Assembly: GCA_964016885.1 (NCBI GenBank) | Contig: OZ024742.1 | Coordinates: 14,054,622-14,118,621, forward strand | Length of the DNA stretch: 64,000 nt | Direction of reading: 5' to 3' | DNA from: Eledone cirrhosa | Lineage: Eukaryota > Mollusca > Cephalopoda > Octopoda > Eledonidae | Shown here: one piece after another, positions 22,887-37,127 of the stretch | Numbering within the stretch: position 1 is the stretch's first letter | Layout of the letters: every line of letters starts with the position of its first letter | Notes under the pieces: generated by a model | Told to the model about the DNA's origin: nothing | The model's database searches: none | Seen by the model: only the letters and a program-made list of their open reading frames with translations | Translations under genes and position numbers: made by a program

Positions 22887-25800
22887 CCTAGAAGTGATCA
22901 GCTGACCTAGTCTAGCCTCAATGTGTGACCTATCCCTAGAAGTGACCACCTGACCTAGTGTAACCTAACTCTAGAAGTGACCAACTGACCTAGTCTAGCC
23001 TAAATGTGAGACCTAACCCTAGAAGTGACCACCTGACCTAGTCTAGCCTCAATGTGAGACCAACTAACGCAAGAAGTGACCACCTGACCTAGTCTAGCCT
23101 GAATGTGAGACCTAACCCTAGAAGTGACCACCTGACCTAGTCTAACCTCAATGTGAGACCTTTTAACCCTAGAACTGACCACCTGACCTAGTCTAGCCTC
23201 AATGTGAGACCTAACCCTAGAAGTGACCACCTGACCTAGTCTAACCTCAATGTGAGACCTTTTAACCCTAGAACTGACCACCTGACCTAGTCTAGCCTCA
23301 ATGTGAGACCTAACCCTAGAAGTGACCACCTGACCTAGTCTAGCCTCAATGTGAGATTTCTAACCCTAGAAGTGACAACCTGACCAAGTGTAAACTGAAT
23401 GTGAGACCTAACCCAAGAAGTGACCACCTGACCTAGTCTAGCCTCAATGTGAGACCTAACCCTAGAAGTGACCACCTGACCTAGTCTAGCCTCAATGTGA
23501 GACCTATCCCTAGAAGTGACCACCTCACCTAGTCTAACCTCAATGTGAGACCTCTAACCCTAGAAGTGACCAGCTGACCTAGTCTAGCCTCAATGTGAGA
23601 TAATCTAACGCAAGAAGTGACCACCTGACCTAGTGTAACCTCAATGTGAGACCTAACCCTAGAAGTGACCAGCTGACCTAGTCTAGCCTCAATGTGAGAC
23701 TTCTAACCCTAGAAGTGACAACCTGACCGAGTGTAAACTGAATGTGAGACCTAACCCAAGAAGTAACCACCTGACCTAGTCTAGCCTCCAATGTGAGACC
23801 TAATCCTAGAAGTGACCACCTGACCTAGTCTAGCCTTAATGTGAGACCTAAGCCTAGAAGTGATCAGCTGACCTAGTCTAGCCTCAATGTGTGACCTATC
23901 CCTAGAAGTGACCACCTGACCTAGTCTAGCCTCAATGTGAGACCATCTAACGCAAGAAGTGACCACCTGACCTAGTGTAACCTCATTGTGAGACATAACC
24001 CTAGAAGTGACCACCTGACCTAGTCTAACCTCAATGTGAGACCTTTTAACCCTAGAAGTGACCACCTGACCTAGTCTAGCCTCAATGTGAGACCTAACCC
24101 TAGAAGTGACCACCTGACCTAGTCTAGCCTCAATGTGAGACTTCTAACTCTAGAAGTGACAACCTGACCTAGTGTAAACTGAATGTGAAACCTAACCCAA
24201 GCTGTGACCACCTGACCTATTCTAGCCTCAATGTGAGACGATCTAACCCAAGAAGTGACCACCTGAACTAGTGTAACCTCAATGAGACCTAACCCTAGAA
24301 GTGACAACCTGACCTAGTATAGCCTCAATGTGAGACCTAACCCTAGCAATGACCGCCTGACCTAGTCTAGCCTCAACGTGAGACCTAACCCTAGAAGTGA
24401 CCACCTGACCTAATCTAGCCTCAATGTGAGACTATCTAACCCAAGAAGTGACCACCTGTCCTAGTCTAGCCTCAATGTGAGACCATCTAACCCTAGAAGT
24501 GACCACCTGACGTAGTCTAACCTCAATGTGAGACCTCTAACCCTAGAAGTGACCAGCTGACCTTGTCTAGCCTCAATGTTTGACCTTCTATCCCTAGAAG
24601 TGACCACCTGACCTAGTCTAGCCTCAATGTGAGATAATCTAACGCAAGAAGTGACCACCTGACCTAGTGTAACCTCAATGTGAGACCTAACCCTAGAAGT
24701 GACCAGCTGACCTAGTCTAGCCTCAATGTGAGACTTCTAACCCTAGAAGTGACAACCTGACCGAGTGTAAACTGAATGTGAGACCTTCTAACCCAAGAAG
24801 TGACCACCTGACCTAGTCTAGCCTCAATCTGAGACCTTCTAACCCTAGAAGTGACCACCTGACCTAGTCTAACCTCAATGTGAGACCTTCTAACCCAAGA
24901 AGTGACCACCTGACCTAGTCTAGCCTCAGTGTGAGACCTTCTCACCCTAGAAGTGACCACCTGACCTAGTCTAGCCTCAATGTGAGACTATCTAACCCAA
25001 GAAGTGACCACCTGACCTAGTCTAGCCTCAATGTGAGACCTAACCCTAGAAGTGACCACCTGACCTAGTCTAGCCTCAATGTGAGACTTCTAACCCTAGA
25101 AGTGACAACCTGACCGAGTGTAAATTGAATGTGAGACCTTGTAACCCTAGAAGTCACCACCTGACCTAGTCTAACCTCAATGTGAGACCTAACCCTAGCA
25201 GTGACCACCTGACCTAGTCTAGCCTCAATGTGAGACCTAACCCTAGAAGTTACCACCTGACCTAGTCTAGCCTCAATGTGTGACCTTCTATCCCTAGAAG
25301 TGACCACCTGACCTAGTCTAGCCTCGATGTGAGACCTAACCCAAGAAGTAACCACCTGACCTAGTTTAGCCTCCAATGTGAGACCCAATCCTAGAAGTGA
25401 CCACCTGACCTAGTGTAACCTAACCCTAGAAGTGACCACCTGACCTAGTGTAACCTCAATGTGAGACCTAACCTTAGAAGTGACCAGCTGACCTTGTCTA
25501 GCCTCAATGTGTGACCTATCCCTAGAAGTGACCACCTGACCTAGTGTAACCTAAACCTAGAAGTGACCACCTGACCTTGTCTAGCCTCAATGTGAGACCA
25601 TCTAACGCAAGAAGTGACCACCTGACCTAGTGTAACCTCAATGTGAGACCTAACACTAGAAGTGACCACCTGACCTAGTCTGACCTCTAACCCTGGAAGT
25701 GACCAGCTGACCTTGTCTAGTCTCAATGTTTGACCTTCTATCCCTAGAAGTGACCACCTGACCTAGTGTAACCTAAACCTAGAAGTGACCACCTGACCTA

Positions 25801-26937
25801 GTCTGACCTCTAACCCTGGAAGTGACCAGCTGACCTTGTCTAGTCTCAATGTTTGACCTTCTATCCCTAGAAGTGACCACCTGACCTAGTGTAACCTAAA
25901 CCTAGAAGTGACCACCTGACCTACTCTAGCCTCAATATGAGACCATCTAACGCAAGAAGTGACCACCTGACCTAGTGTAACCTCAATGTGAGTCCTAACC
26001 CTAGAAGTGACCACCTGACCTAGTCTAACCTCAATGTGAGACCTTCTAACGCTAGAAGTGAACACCTGACCTAGTCTAGCCTCAATGTGAGACCATCTAA
26101 CCCTAGAAGTGACCACCTTACCTAGTCTAGCCTCAATATGAGACCATCTAATGCAAGAAGTGACCACCTGACCTAGTGTAACCTCAATGTGAGACCTAAC
26201 CCTATAAGTGACCACCTGACCTAGTCTAGCCTCAATGTGAGACCTAACCCTAGAAGTGAACACCTGGCCTAGTCTAGCCTGAATATGAGACCATCTAACC
26301 CTAGAAGTGACCACCTTACCTAGTCTAGTCTCAATGTGAGACCTAGCCCTATAAGTGACCACCTGACCTAGTCTAGCCTCAATGTGAGATCTAACCCTAG
26401 AAGTGACCACCTGACGTAGTCTAGCCTGAATGTGAGACCTTCTAACCTTAGAAGTGACCACCTGACCTAATCTAGTCTCAATGTGAGACTATCTAACCCA
26501 AGAAGTGACCAGCTGACCTAGTCTAGCCTCAATGTGAGACTTCTAACCCTAGAAGTGACAACCTGACCTAGTGTAAACTGAATGTGAGACCTAACCCAAG
26601 AAGTGACCACCTGACCTAGTCTAGCCTCAATGTGAGACGATCTAACCCGAGTGACCACCTGAACTAGTGTAACCTCAATGAGACCTAACCCTAGAAGTGA
26701 CAACCTGACCGAGTCTAGCCTCAATGTGAGACCTAACCCTAGCAGTGACCACCTGACCTAGTCTAGCCTCAACGTGAGACCTAACCCTAGAAGTGACCAC
26801 CTGACCTAATCTAGCCTCAATGTGAGACTATCTAACCCAAGAAGTGACCACCTGACCTAGTCTAGCCTCAATGTGAGACCATCTAACCCTAGAAGTGACC
26901 ACCTGACCTAGTCTAACCTCAATGTGAGACCTCTAAC
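22887..26937 (+). repeat. Higher-order repeat B, 4,051-bp copy 2
   Basis: This second 4,051-bp copy keeps every landmark of copy 1. Differences noticed are GCCTGAATG near 23098 (copy 1 has GCCTCAATG) and GACCTAGTC near 23135 (copy 1 has GACCTTGTC). Matching ends near 26945, where copy 1 has GTGATCAGCTG and this region has GTGACCAGCTGACCTTG. The right-hand part is also the first member of the 3,661-bp series, so the array changes period inside this copy. Confidence 0.9.
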
Positions 26938-28258
26938 CCTAGAAGTGACCAGCTGACCTTGTCTAGCCTCAATGTTTGACCTTCTATCCCTAGAAGTGAC
27001 CACCTGACCTAGTCTAGCCTCAATGTGAGATAATCTAACGCAAGAAGTGACCACCTGACCTAGTGTAACCTCAATGTGAGACCTAGCCCTAGAAGTGACC
27101 AGCTGACCTAGTCTAGCCTCAATGTGAGACTTCTAACCCTAGAAGTGACAATCTGACCGAGTGTAAACTGAATGTGAGACCTTCTAACCCAAGAAGTGAC
27201 CACCTGACCTAGTCTAGCCTCAATGTGAGATCTTCTAACCCTAGAAGTGACCACCTGACCTAGTCTAGCCTCAATGTGAGACCTTCTAACCCAAGAAGTG
27301 ACCACCTGACCTAGTCTAGCCTCAGTGTGAGACCTTCTAACCCTAGAAGTGACCACCTGACCTAGTCTAACCTCAATGTGAGACTATCTAACCCAAGAAG
27401 TGACCACCTGACCTAGTCTAGCCTCAATGTGAGACCTAACCCTAGAAGTGACCACCTGACCTAGTCTAGCCTCAATGTGAGACTTCTAACCCTAGAAGTG
27501 ACAACCTGACCGAGTGTAAACTGAATGTGAGACCTTCTAACCCTAGAAGTGACCACCTGACCTAGTCTAACCTCAATGTGAGACCTAACCCTAGCAGTGA
27601 CCACCTGACCTAGTCTAGCCTCAATGTGAGACCTAACCCTAGAAGTTACCACCTGACCTAGTCGAGCCTCAATGTGTGACCTATCCCTAGAAGTGACCAC
27701 CTGACCTAGTGTAACCTAAACCTAGAAGTGACCACCTGACCTTGTCTAGCCTCAATGTGAGACCTTCTAACCCTAGAAGTGACCACCTGACCTAGTCTAG
27801 CCTCAATGTGAGACCTTCTAACCCAAGAAGTGACCACCTGACCTAGTCTAGCCTCAGTGTGAGACCTTCTAACCCTAGAAGTGACCACCTGACCTAGTCT
27901 AACCTCAATGTGAGACTATCTAACCCAAGAAGTGACCACCTGACCTAGTCTAGCCTCAATGTGAGACCTAACCCTAGAAGTGACCACCTGACCTAGTCTA
28001 GCCTCAATGTGAGACTTCTAACCCTAGAAGTGACAACCTGACCGAGTGTAAACTGAATGTGAGACCTTCTAACACTAGAAGTGACCACCTGACCTAGTCT
28101 AGCCTCGATGTGAGACCTAACCCAAAAAGTAACCACCTGACCTAGTTTAGCCTCCAATGTGAGACCCAATCCTAGAAGTGACCACCTGACCTAGTGTAAC
28201 CTAACCCTAGAAGTGACCACCTGACCTAGTGTAACCTCAATGTGAGACCTAACCTTAG
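24598..28258 (+). repeat. Higher-order repeat B-short, copy 1 (3,661 bp)
   Basis: From about 24598 the sequence recurs at 28259, a spacing of 3,661 bp. It shares most of HOR B but lacks the two GACCTTTTAACCC units and neighbours; a block at about 26940-28250 takes their place. The length difference from HOR B, 390 bp, equals eight units (six of 48 plus two of 51). Markers private to this series are GACAATCTGACC, GTCGAGCC near 27661, and CCAAAAAGTAACC near 28123. Confidence 0.88.
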
Positions 28259-31200
28259 AAGTGACCACCTGACCTAGTCTAGCCTCAATGTGAGATAATC
28301 TAACGCAAGAAGTGACCACCTGACCTAGTGTAACCTCAATGTGAGACCTAACCCTAGAAGTGACCAGCTGACCTAGTCTAGCCTCAATGTGAGACTTCTA
28401 ACCCTAGAAGTGACAACCTGACCGAGTGTAAACTGAATGTGAGACCTTCTAACCCAAGAAGTGACCACCTGACCTAGTCTAGCCTCAATCTGAGACCTTC
28501 TAACCCTAGAAGTGACCACCTGACCTAGTCTAACCTCAATGTGAGACCTTCTAACCCAAGAAGTGACCACCTGACCTAGTCTAGCCTCAGTGTGAGACCT
28601 TCTCACCCTAGAAGTGACCACCTGACCTAGTCTAGCCTCAATGTGAGACTATCTAACCCAAGAAGTGACCACCTGACCTAGTCTAGCCTCAATGTGAGAC
28701 CTAACCCTAGAAGTGACCACCTGACCTAGTCTAGCCTCAATGTGAGACTTCTAACCCTAGAAGTGACAACCTGACCGAGTGTAAATTGAATGTGAGACCT
28801 TGTAACCCTAGAAGTCACCACCTGACCTAGTCTAACCTCAATGTGAGACCTAACCCTAGCAGTGACCACCTGACCTAGTCTAGCCTCAATGTGAGACCTA
28901 ACCCTAGAAGTTACCACCTGACCTAGTCTAGCCTCAATGTGTGACCTTCTATCCCTAGAAGTGACCACCTGACCTAGTCTAGCCTCGATGTGAGACCTAA
29001 CCCAAGAAGTAACCACCTGACCTAGTTTAGCCTCCAATGTGAGACCCAATCCTAGAAGTGACCACCTGACCTAGTGTAACCTAACCCTAGAAGTGACCAC
29101 CTGACCTAGTGTAACCTCAATGTGAGACCTAACCTTAGAAGTGACCAGCTGACCTTGTCTAGCCTCAATGTGTGACCTATCCCTAGAAGTGACCACCTGA
29201 CCTAGTGTAACCTAAACCTAGAAGTGACCACCTGACCTTGTCTAGCCTCAATGTGAGACCATCTAACGCAAGAAGTGACCACCTGACCTAGTGTAACCTC
29301 AATGTGAGACCTAACACTAGAAGTGACCACCTGACCTAGTCTGACCTCTAACCCTGGAAGTGACCAGCTGACCTTGTCTAGTCTCAATGTTTGACCTTCT
29401 ATCCCTAGAAGTGACCACCTGACCTAGTGTAACCTAAACCTAGAAGTGACCACCTGACCTAGTCTGACCTCTAACCCTGGAAGTGACCAGCTGACCTTGT
29501 CTAGTCTCAATGTTTGACCTTCTATCCCTAGAAGTGACCACCTGACCTAGTGTAACCTAAACCTAGAAGTGACCACCTGACCTACTCTAGCCTCAATATG
29601 AGACCATCTAACGCAAGAAGTGACCACCTGACCTAGTGTAACCTCAATGTGAGTCCTAACCCTAGAAGTGACCACCTGACCTAGTCTAACCTCAATGTGA
29701 GACCTTCTAACGCTAGAAGTGAACACCTGACCAGTCTAGCCTCAATGTGAGACCATCTAACCCTAGAAGTGACCACCTTACCTAGTCTAGCCTCAATATG
29801 AGACCATCTAATGCAAGAAGTGACCACCTGACCTAGTGTAACCTCAATGTGAGACCTAACCCTATAAGTGACCACCTGACCTAGTCTAGCCTCAATGTGA
29901 GACCTAACCCTAGAAGTGAACACCTGGCCTAGTCTAGCCTGAATATGAGACCATCTAACCCTAGAAGTGACCACCTTACCTAGTCTAGTCTCAATGTGAG
30001 ACCTAGCCCTATAAGTGACCACCTGACCTAGTCTAGCCTCAATGTGAGATCTAACCCTAGAAGTGACCACCTGACGTAGTCTAGCCTGAATGTGAGACCT
30101 TCTAACCTTAGAAGTGACCACCTGACCTAATCTAGTCTCAATGTGAGACTATCTAACCCAAGAAGTGACCAGCTGACCTAGTCTAGCCTCAATGTGAGAC
30201 TTCTAACCCTAGAAGTGACAACCTGACCTAGTGTAAACTGAATGTGAGACCTAACCCAAGAAGTGACCACCTGACCTAGTCTAGCCTCAATGTGAGACGA
30301 TCTAACCCGAGTGACCACCTGAACTAGTGTAACCTCAATGAGACCTAACCCTAGAAGTGACAACCTGACCGAGTCTAGCCTCAATGTGAGACCTAACCCT
30401 AGCAGTGACCACCTGACCTAGTCTAGCCTCAACGTGAGACCTAACCCTAGAAGTGACCACCTGACCTAATCTAGCCTCAATGTGAGACTATCTAACCCAA
30501 GAAGTGACCACCTGACCTAGTCTAGCCTCAATGTGAGACCATCTAACCCTAGAAGTGACCACCTGACCTAGTCTAACCTCAATGTGAGACCTCTAACCCT
30601 AGAAGTGACCAGCTGACCTTGTCTAGCCTCAATGTTTGACCTTCTATCCCTAGAAGTGACCACCTGACCTAGTCTAGCCTCAATGTGAGATAATCTAACG
30701 CAAGAAGTGACCACCTGACCTAGTGTAACCTCAATGTGAGACCTAGCCCTAGAAGTGACCAGCTGACCTAGTCTAGCCTCAATGTGAGACTTCTAACCCT
30801 AGAAGTGACAATCTGACCGAGTGTAAACTGAATGTGAGACCTTCTAACCCAAGAAGTGACCACCTGACCTAGTCTAGCCTCAATGTGAGATCTTCTAACC
30901 CTAGAAGTGACCACCTGACCTAGTCTAGCCTCAATGTGAGACCTTCTAACCCAAGAAGTGACCACCTGACCTAGTCTAGCCTCAGTGTGAGACCTTCTAA
31001 CCCTAGAAGTGACCACCTGACCTAGTCTAACCTCAATGTGAGACTATCTAACCCAAGAAGTGACCACCTGACCTAGTCTAGCCTCAATGTGAGACCTAAC
31101 CCTAGAAGTGACCACCTGACCTAGTCTAGCCTCAATGTGAGACTTCTAACCCTAGAAGTGACAACCTGACCGAGTGTAAACTGAATGTGAGACCTTCTAA

Positions 31201-31918
31201 CCCTAGAAGTGACCACCTGACCTAGTCTAACCTCAATGTGAGACCTAACCCTAGCAGTGACCACCTGACCTAGTCTAGCCTCAATGTGAGACCTAACCCT
31301 AGAAGTTACCACCTGACCTAGTCGAGCCTCAATGTGTGACCTATCCCTAGAAGTGACCACCTGACCTAGTGTAACCTAAACCTAGAAGTGACCACCTGAC
31401 CTTGTCTAGCCTCAATGTGAGACCTTCTAACCCTAGAAGTGACCACCTGACCTAGTCTAGCCTCAATGTGAGACCTTCTAACCCAAGAAGTGACCACCTG
31501 ACCTAGTCTAGCCTCAGTGTGAGACCTTCTAACCCTAGAAGTGACCACCTGACCTAGTCTAACCTCAATGTGAGACTATCTAACCCAAGAAGTGACCACC
31601 TGACCTAGTCTAGCCTCAATGTGAGACCTAACCCTAGAAGTGACCACCTGACCTAGTCTAGCCTCAATGTGAGACTTCTAACCCTAGAAGTGACAACCTG
31701 ACCGAGTGTAAACTGAATGTGAGACCTTCTAACACTAGAAGTGACCACCTGACCTAGTCTAGCCTCGATGTGAGACCTAACCCAAAAAGTAACCACCTGA
31801 CCTAGTTTAGCCTCCAATGTGAGACCCAATCCTAGAAGTGACCACCTGACCTAGTGTAACCTAACCCTAGAAGTGACCACCTGACCTAGTGTAACCTCAA
31901 TGTGAGACCTAACCTTAG
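28259..31918 (+). repeat. Higher-order repeat B-short, copy 2 (3,660 bp)
   Basis: Copy 2 repeats copy 1 with one base fewer. The loss is visible near 29732, where ACCTGACCAGTC replaces ACCTGACCTAGTC. That single deletion explains the change from 3,661 to 3,660 bp in all later spacings. Other landmarks are unchanged, including the two GACCTAGTCTGACC short units and TAACCCGAGTGACC near 30305. Confidence 0.88.
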
Positions 31919-34700
31919 AAGTGACCACCTGACCTAGTCTAGCCTCAATGTGAGATAATCTAACGCAAGAAGTGACCACCTGACCTAGTGTAACCTCAAT
32001 GTGAGACCTAACCCTAGAAGTGACCAGCTGACCTAGTCTAGCCTCAATGTGAGACTTCTAACCCTAGAAGTGACAACCTGACCGAGTGTAAACTGAATGT
32101 GAGACCTTCTAACCCAAGAAGTGACCACCTGACCTAGTCTAGCCTCAATCTGAGACCTTCTAACCCTAGAAGTGACCACCTGACCTAGTCTAACCTCAAT
32201 GTGAGACCTTCTAACCCAAGAAGTGACCACCTGACCTAGTCTAGCCTCAGTGTGAGACCTTCTCACCCTAGAAGTGACCACCTGACCTAGTCTAGCCTCA
32301 ATGTGAGACTATCTAACCCAAGAAGTGACCACCTGACCTAGTCTAGCCTCAATGTGAGACCTAACCCTAGAAGTGACCACCTGACCTAGTCTAGCCTCAA
32401 TGTGAGACTTCTAACCCTAGAAGTGACAACCTGACCGAGTGTAAATTGAATGTGAGACCTTGTAACCCTAGAAGTCACCACCTGACCTAGTCTAACCTCA
32501 ATGTGAGACCTAACCCTAGCAGTGACCACCTGACCTAGTCTAGCCTCAATGTGAGACCTAACCCTAGAAGTTACCACCTGACCTAGTCTAGCCTCAATGT
32601 GTGACCTTCTATCCCTAGAAGTGACCACCTGACCTAGTCTAGCCTCGATGTGAGACCTAACCCAAGAAGTAACCACCTGACCTAGTTTAGCCTCCAATGT
32701 GAGACCCAATCCTAGAAGTGACCACCTGACCTAGTGTAACCTAACCCTAGAAGTGACCACCTGACCTAGTGTAACCTCAATGTGAGACCTAACCTGAGAG
32801 GTGACCAGCTGACCTTGTCTAGCCTCAATGTGTGACCTATCCCTAGAAGTGACCACCTGACCTAGTGTAACCTAAACCTAGAAGTGACCACCTGACCTTG
32901 TCTAGCCTCAATGTGAGACCATCTAACGCAAGAAGTGACCACCTGACCTAGTGTAACCTCAATGTGAGACCTTCTAACACTAGAAGTGACCACCTGACCT
33001 CTAACCCTGGAAGTGACCAGCTGACCTTGTCTAGTCTCAATGTTTGACCTTCTATCCCTAGAAGTGACCACCTGACCTAGTGTAACCTAAACCTAGAAGT
33101 GACCACCTGACCTAGTCTGACCTCTAACCCTGGAAGTGACCAGCTGACCTTGTCTAGTCTCAATGTTTGAGCTTCTTTCCCTAGAAGTGACCACCTGACC
33201 TAGTGTAACCTAAACCTAGAAGTGACCACCTGACCTACTCTAGCCGCAATATGAGACCATCTAACGCAAGAAGTGACCACCTGACCTAGTGTAACCTCAA
33301 TGTGAGTCCTAACCCTAGAAGTGACCACCTGACCTAGTCTAACCTCAATGTGAGACCTAACGCTAGAAGTGAACACCTGACCTAGTCTAGCCTCAATGTG
33401 AGACCATCTAATCCTAGAAGTGACCACCTTACCTAGTCTAGCCTCAATATGAGACCATCTAACGCAAGAAGTGACCTCCTGACCTAGTGTAACCTCAATG
33501 TGAGACCTAACCCTATAAGTGACCACCTGACCTAGTCTAGCCTCAATGTGAGACCTAACCCTAGAAGTGAACACCTGGCCTAGTCTAGCCTCAATATGAG
33601 ACCATCTAACCCTAGAAGTGACCACCTTACCTAGTCTAGTCTCAATGTGAGACCTAGCCCTAGAAGTGACCACCTGACCCAGTCTAGCCTCAATGTGAGA
33701 TCTAACCCTAGAAGTGACCACCTGACGTAGTCTAGCCTGAATGTGAGACCTTCTAACCTTAGAAGTGACCACCTGACCTAATCTAGTCTCAATGTGAGAC
33801 TATCTAACCCAAGAAGTGACCAGCTGACCTAGTCTAGCCTCAATGTGAGACCTAACCCAAGAAGTGACCACCTGACCTAGTCTAGCCTCAATGTGAGACG
33901 ATCTAACCCAAGAAGTGACCACCTGAACTAGTGTAACCTCAATGAGACCTAACCCTAGAAGTGACAACCTGACGTAGTCGAGCCTCAATGTGAGACCTAA
34001 CCCTAGCAGTGACCACCTGAGCTAGTCTAGCCTCAACGTGAGACCTAACCCTAGAAGTGACCACCTGACCTAATCTAGCCTCAATGTGAGACTATCTAAC
34101 CCAAGAAGTGACCACCTGACCTAGTCTAGCCTCAATGTGAGACCATCTAACCCTAGAAGCGACCACCTGACCTAGTCTAACCTCAATGTGAGACCTCTAA
34201 CCCTAGAAGTGACCAGCTGACCTTGTCTAGCCTCAATGTTTGACCTTCTATCCCTAGAAGTGACCACCTGACCTAGTCTAGCCTCAATGTGAGATAATCT
34301 AACGCAAGAAGTGACCACCTGACCTAGTGTAACCTCAATGTGAGACCTAACCCTAGAAGTGACCAGCTGACCTAGTCTAGCCTCAATGTGAGACTTCTAA
34401 CCCTAGAAGTGACAATCTGACCGAGTGTAAACTGAATGTGAGACCTTCTAACCCAAGAAGTGACCACCTGACCTAGTCTAGCCTCAATGTGAGACCTTCT
34501 AACCCTAGAAGTGACCACCTGACCTAGTCTAGCCTCAATGTGAGACCTTCTAACCCAAGAAGTGACCACCTGACCTAGTCTAGCCTCAGTGTGAGACCTT
34601 CTAACCCTAGAAGTGACCACCTGACCTAGTCTAGCCTCAATGTGAGACTATCTAACCCAAGAAGTGACCACCTGACCTAGTCTAGCCTCAATGTGAGACC
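31919..34700 (+). repeat. Higher-order repeat B-short, copy 3, diverging
   Basis: The first 850 bp match copy 2. Differences then increase: ACCTGAGAGGTGACC near 32795, a 10-bp loss at about 32999 (GACCTCTAACCC directly after CACCTGACC) with three bases gained just before, GAGCTTCTTTCC near 33170, and AGCCGCAATATG near 33243. Near 33840 a stretch present in copy 2 is missing. The copy stops near 34700, where the sequence jumps to a point equivalent to about 32552. Confidence 0.8.
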
Positions 34701-36275
34701 TAACCCTAGAAGTTACCACCTGACCTAGTCTAGCCTCAATGTGTGACCTTCTGTCCCTAGAAGTGACCACCTGACCTAGTCTAGCCTCGATGTGAGACCT
34801 AACCCAAGAAGTAACCACCTGACCTAGTTTAGCCTCCAATGTGAGACCCAATCCTAGAAGTGACCACCTGACCTAGTGTAACCTAACCCTAGAAGTGACC
34901 ACCTGACCTAGTGTAACCTCAATGTGAGACCTAACCTTAGAAGTGACCAGCTGACCTTGTCTAGCCTCAATGTGTGACCTATCCCTAGAAGTGACCACCT
35001 GACCTAGTGTAACCTAAACCTAGAAGTGACCACCTGACCTTGTCTAGCCTCAATGTGAGACCATCTAACGCAAGTGACCACCTGACCTAGTGTAACCTCA
35101 ATGTGAGACCTTCTAACACTAGAAGTGACCACCTGACCTAGTCTGACCTCTAACCCTGGAAGTGACCAGCTGACCTTGTCTAGTCTCAATGTTTGACCTT
35201 CTATCCCTAGAAGTGACCACCTGACCTAGTGTAACCTAAACCTAGAAGTGACCACCTGACCTAGTCTGACCTCTAACCCTGGAAGTGACCAGCTGACCTT
35301 GTCTAGTCTCAATGTTTGACCTTCTATCCCTAGAAGTGACCACCTGACCTAGTGTAACCTAAACCTAGAAGTGACCACCTGACCTACTCTAGCCGCAATA
35401 TGGGACCATCTAACGCAAGAAGTGACCACCTGACCTAGTGTAACCTCAATGTGAGTCCTAACCCTAGAAGTGACCACCTGACCTAGTCTAACCTCAATGT
35501 GAGACCTTCTAACGCTAGAAGTGAACACCTGACCTAGTCTAGCCTCAATGTGAGACCATCTAACCCTAGAAGTGACCACCTTACCTAGTCTAGCCTCAAT
35601 ATGAGACCATCTTACGCAAGAAGTGACCACCTGACCTAGTGTAACCTCAATGTGAGACCTAACCCTATAAGTGACCACCTGACCTAGTCTAGCCTCAATG
35701 TGAGACCTAACCCTAGAAGTGAACACCTGGCCTAGTCTAGCCTCAATTTGAGACCATCTAACCCTAGAAGTGACCACCTTACCTAGTCTAGTCTCAATGT
35801 GAGACCTAGCCCTAGAAGTGACCACCTGACCTAGTCTAGCCTCAATGTGAGATCTAACCCTAGAAGTGACCACCTGACTTAGTCTAGCCTGAATGTGAGA
35901 CCTTCTAACCTTAGAAGTGACCACCTGACCTAATCTAGTCTCAATGTGAGACTATCTAACCCAAGAAGTGACCAGCTGACCTAGTCTAGCCTCAATGTGA
36001 GACTTCTAACCCTAGAAGTGACAACCTGACCTAGTGTAAACTGAATGTGAGACCTAACCCAAGAAGTGACCACCTGACCTAGTCTAGCTTCAATGTGAGA
36101 CGATCTAACCCAAGAAGTGACCACCTGAACTAGTGTAACCTCAATGAGACCTAACCCTAGAAGTGACAACCTGACCTAGTCTAGCCTCAATGTGAGACCT
36201 AACCCTAGCAGTGACCACCTGACCTAGTGTAGCCTCAACGTGAGACCTAACCCTAGAAGTGACCACCTGACCTAA
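34701..36275 (+). repeat. Shortened HOR B unit, about 2,149-bp spacing
   Basis: From about 34701 (AAGTTACCACC) the sequence matches the stretch from about 32552, so the spacing falls from 3,660 to about 2,149-2,152 bp. It keeps the double GACCTAGTCTGACC short units and the ATATGAGACC series. Local changes include CGCAAGTGACC near 35069, with three bases lost, and AATATGGGACC near 35397. It ends by passing into the next, still shorter repeat. Confidence 0.75.
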
Positions 36276-37127
36276 TCTAGCCTCAATGTGAGACCATCTA
36301 ACGCAAGAAGTGACCACCTGACCTAGTGTTACCTCAATGTGAGACCTTCTAACACTAGAAGTGACCACCTGACCTAGTCTGACCTCTAACCCTGGAAGTG
36401 ACCAGCTGACCTTGTCTAGTCTCAATGTTTGACCTTCTATCCCTAGAAGTGACCACCTGACCTAGTGTAACCTAAACCTAGAAGTGACCACCTGACCTAG
36501 TCAGACCTCTAACCCTGGAAGTGACCAGCTGACCTTGTCTAGTCTCAATGTTTGACCTTCTATCCCTAGAAGTGACCACCTGACCTAGTGTAACCTAAAC
36601 CTAGAAGTGACCACCTGACCTACTCTAGCCGCAATATGAGACCATCTAACGCAAGAAGTGACCACCTGACCTAGTGTAACCTCAATGTGAGTCCTAACCC
36701 TAGAAGTGACCACCTGACCTAGTCTAACCTCAATGTGAGACATTCTAACGCTAGAAGTGAACACCTGACCTAGTCTAGCCTCAATGTGAGACCATCTAAC
36801 CCTAGAAGTGACCACCTTACCTAGTCTAGCCTCAATATGAGACCATCTAACGCAAGAAGTGACCACCTGACCTAGTGTAACCTCAATGTGAGACCTAACC
36901 CTATAAGTGACCACCTGACCTAGTCTAGCCTCAATGTGAGACCTAACCCTAGAAGTGAACACCTGGCCTAGTCTAGCCTCAATATGAGACCATCTAACCC
37001 TAGAAGTGACCACCTTACCTAGTCTAGTCTCAATGTGAGACCTAGCCCTAGAAGTGACCACCTGACCTAGTCTAGCCTCAATGTGAGATCTAACCCTAGA
37101 AGTGACCACCTGACTTAGTCTAGCCTC
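36276..37127 (+). repeat. Truncated HOR B unit, 1,236-bp spacing
   Basis: About 850 bp match the stretch that begins near 35040, with spacing 1,236 bp (1,233 bp before the three-base difference near 35070). The double GACCTAGTCTGACC unit is retained; its second member reads AGTCAGACC near 36499. The match ends near 37127, where CAACGTGAG appears in place of GAATGTGAG. This is the last recognisable copy of the HOR B series. Confidence 0.75.
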
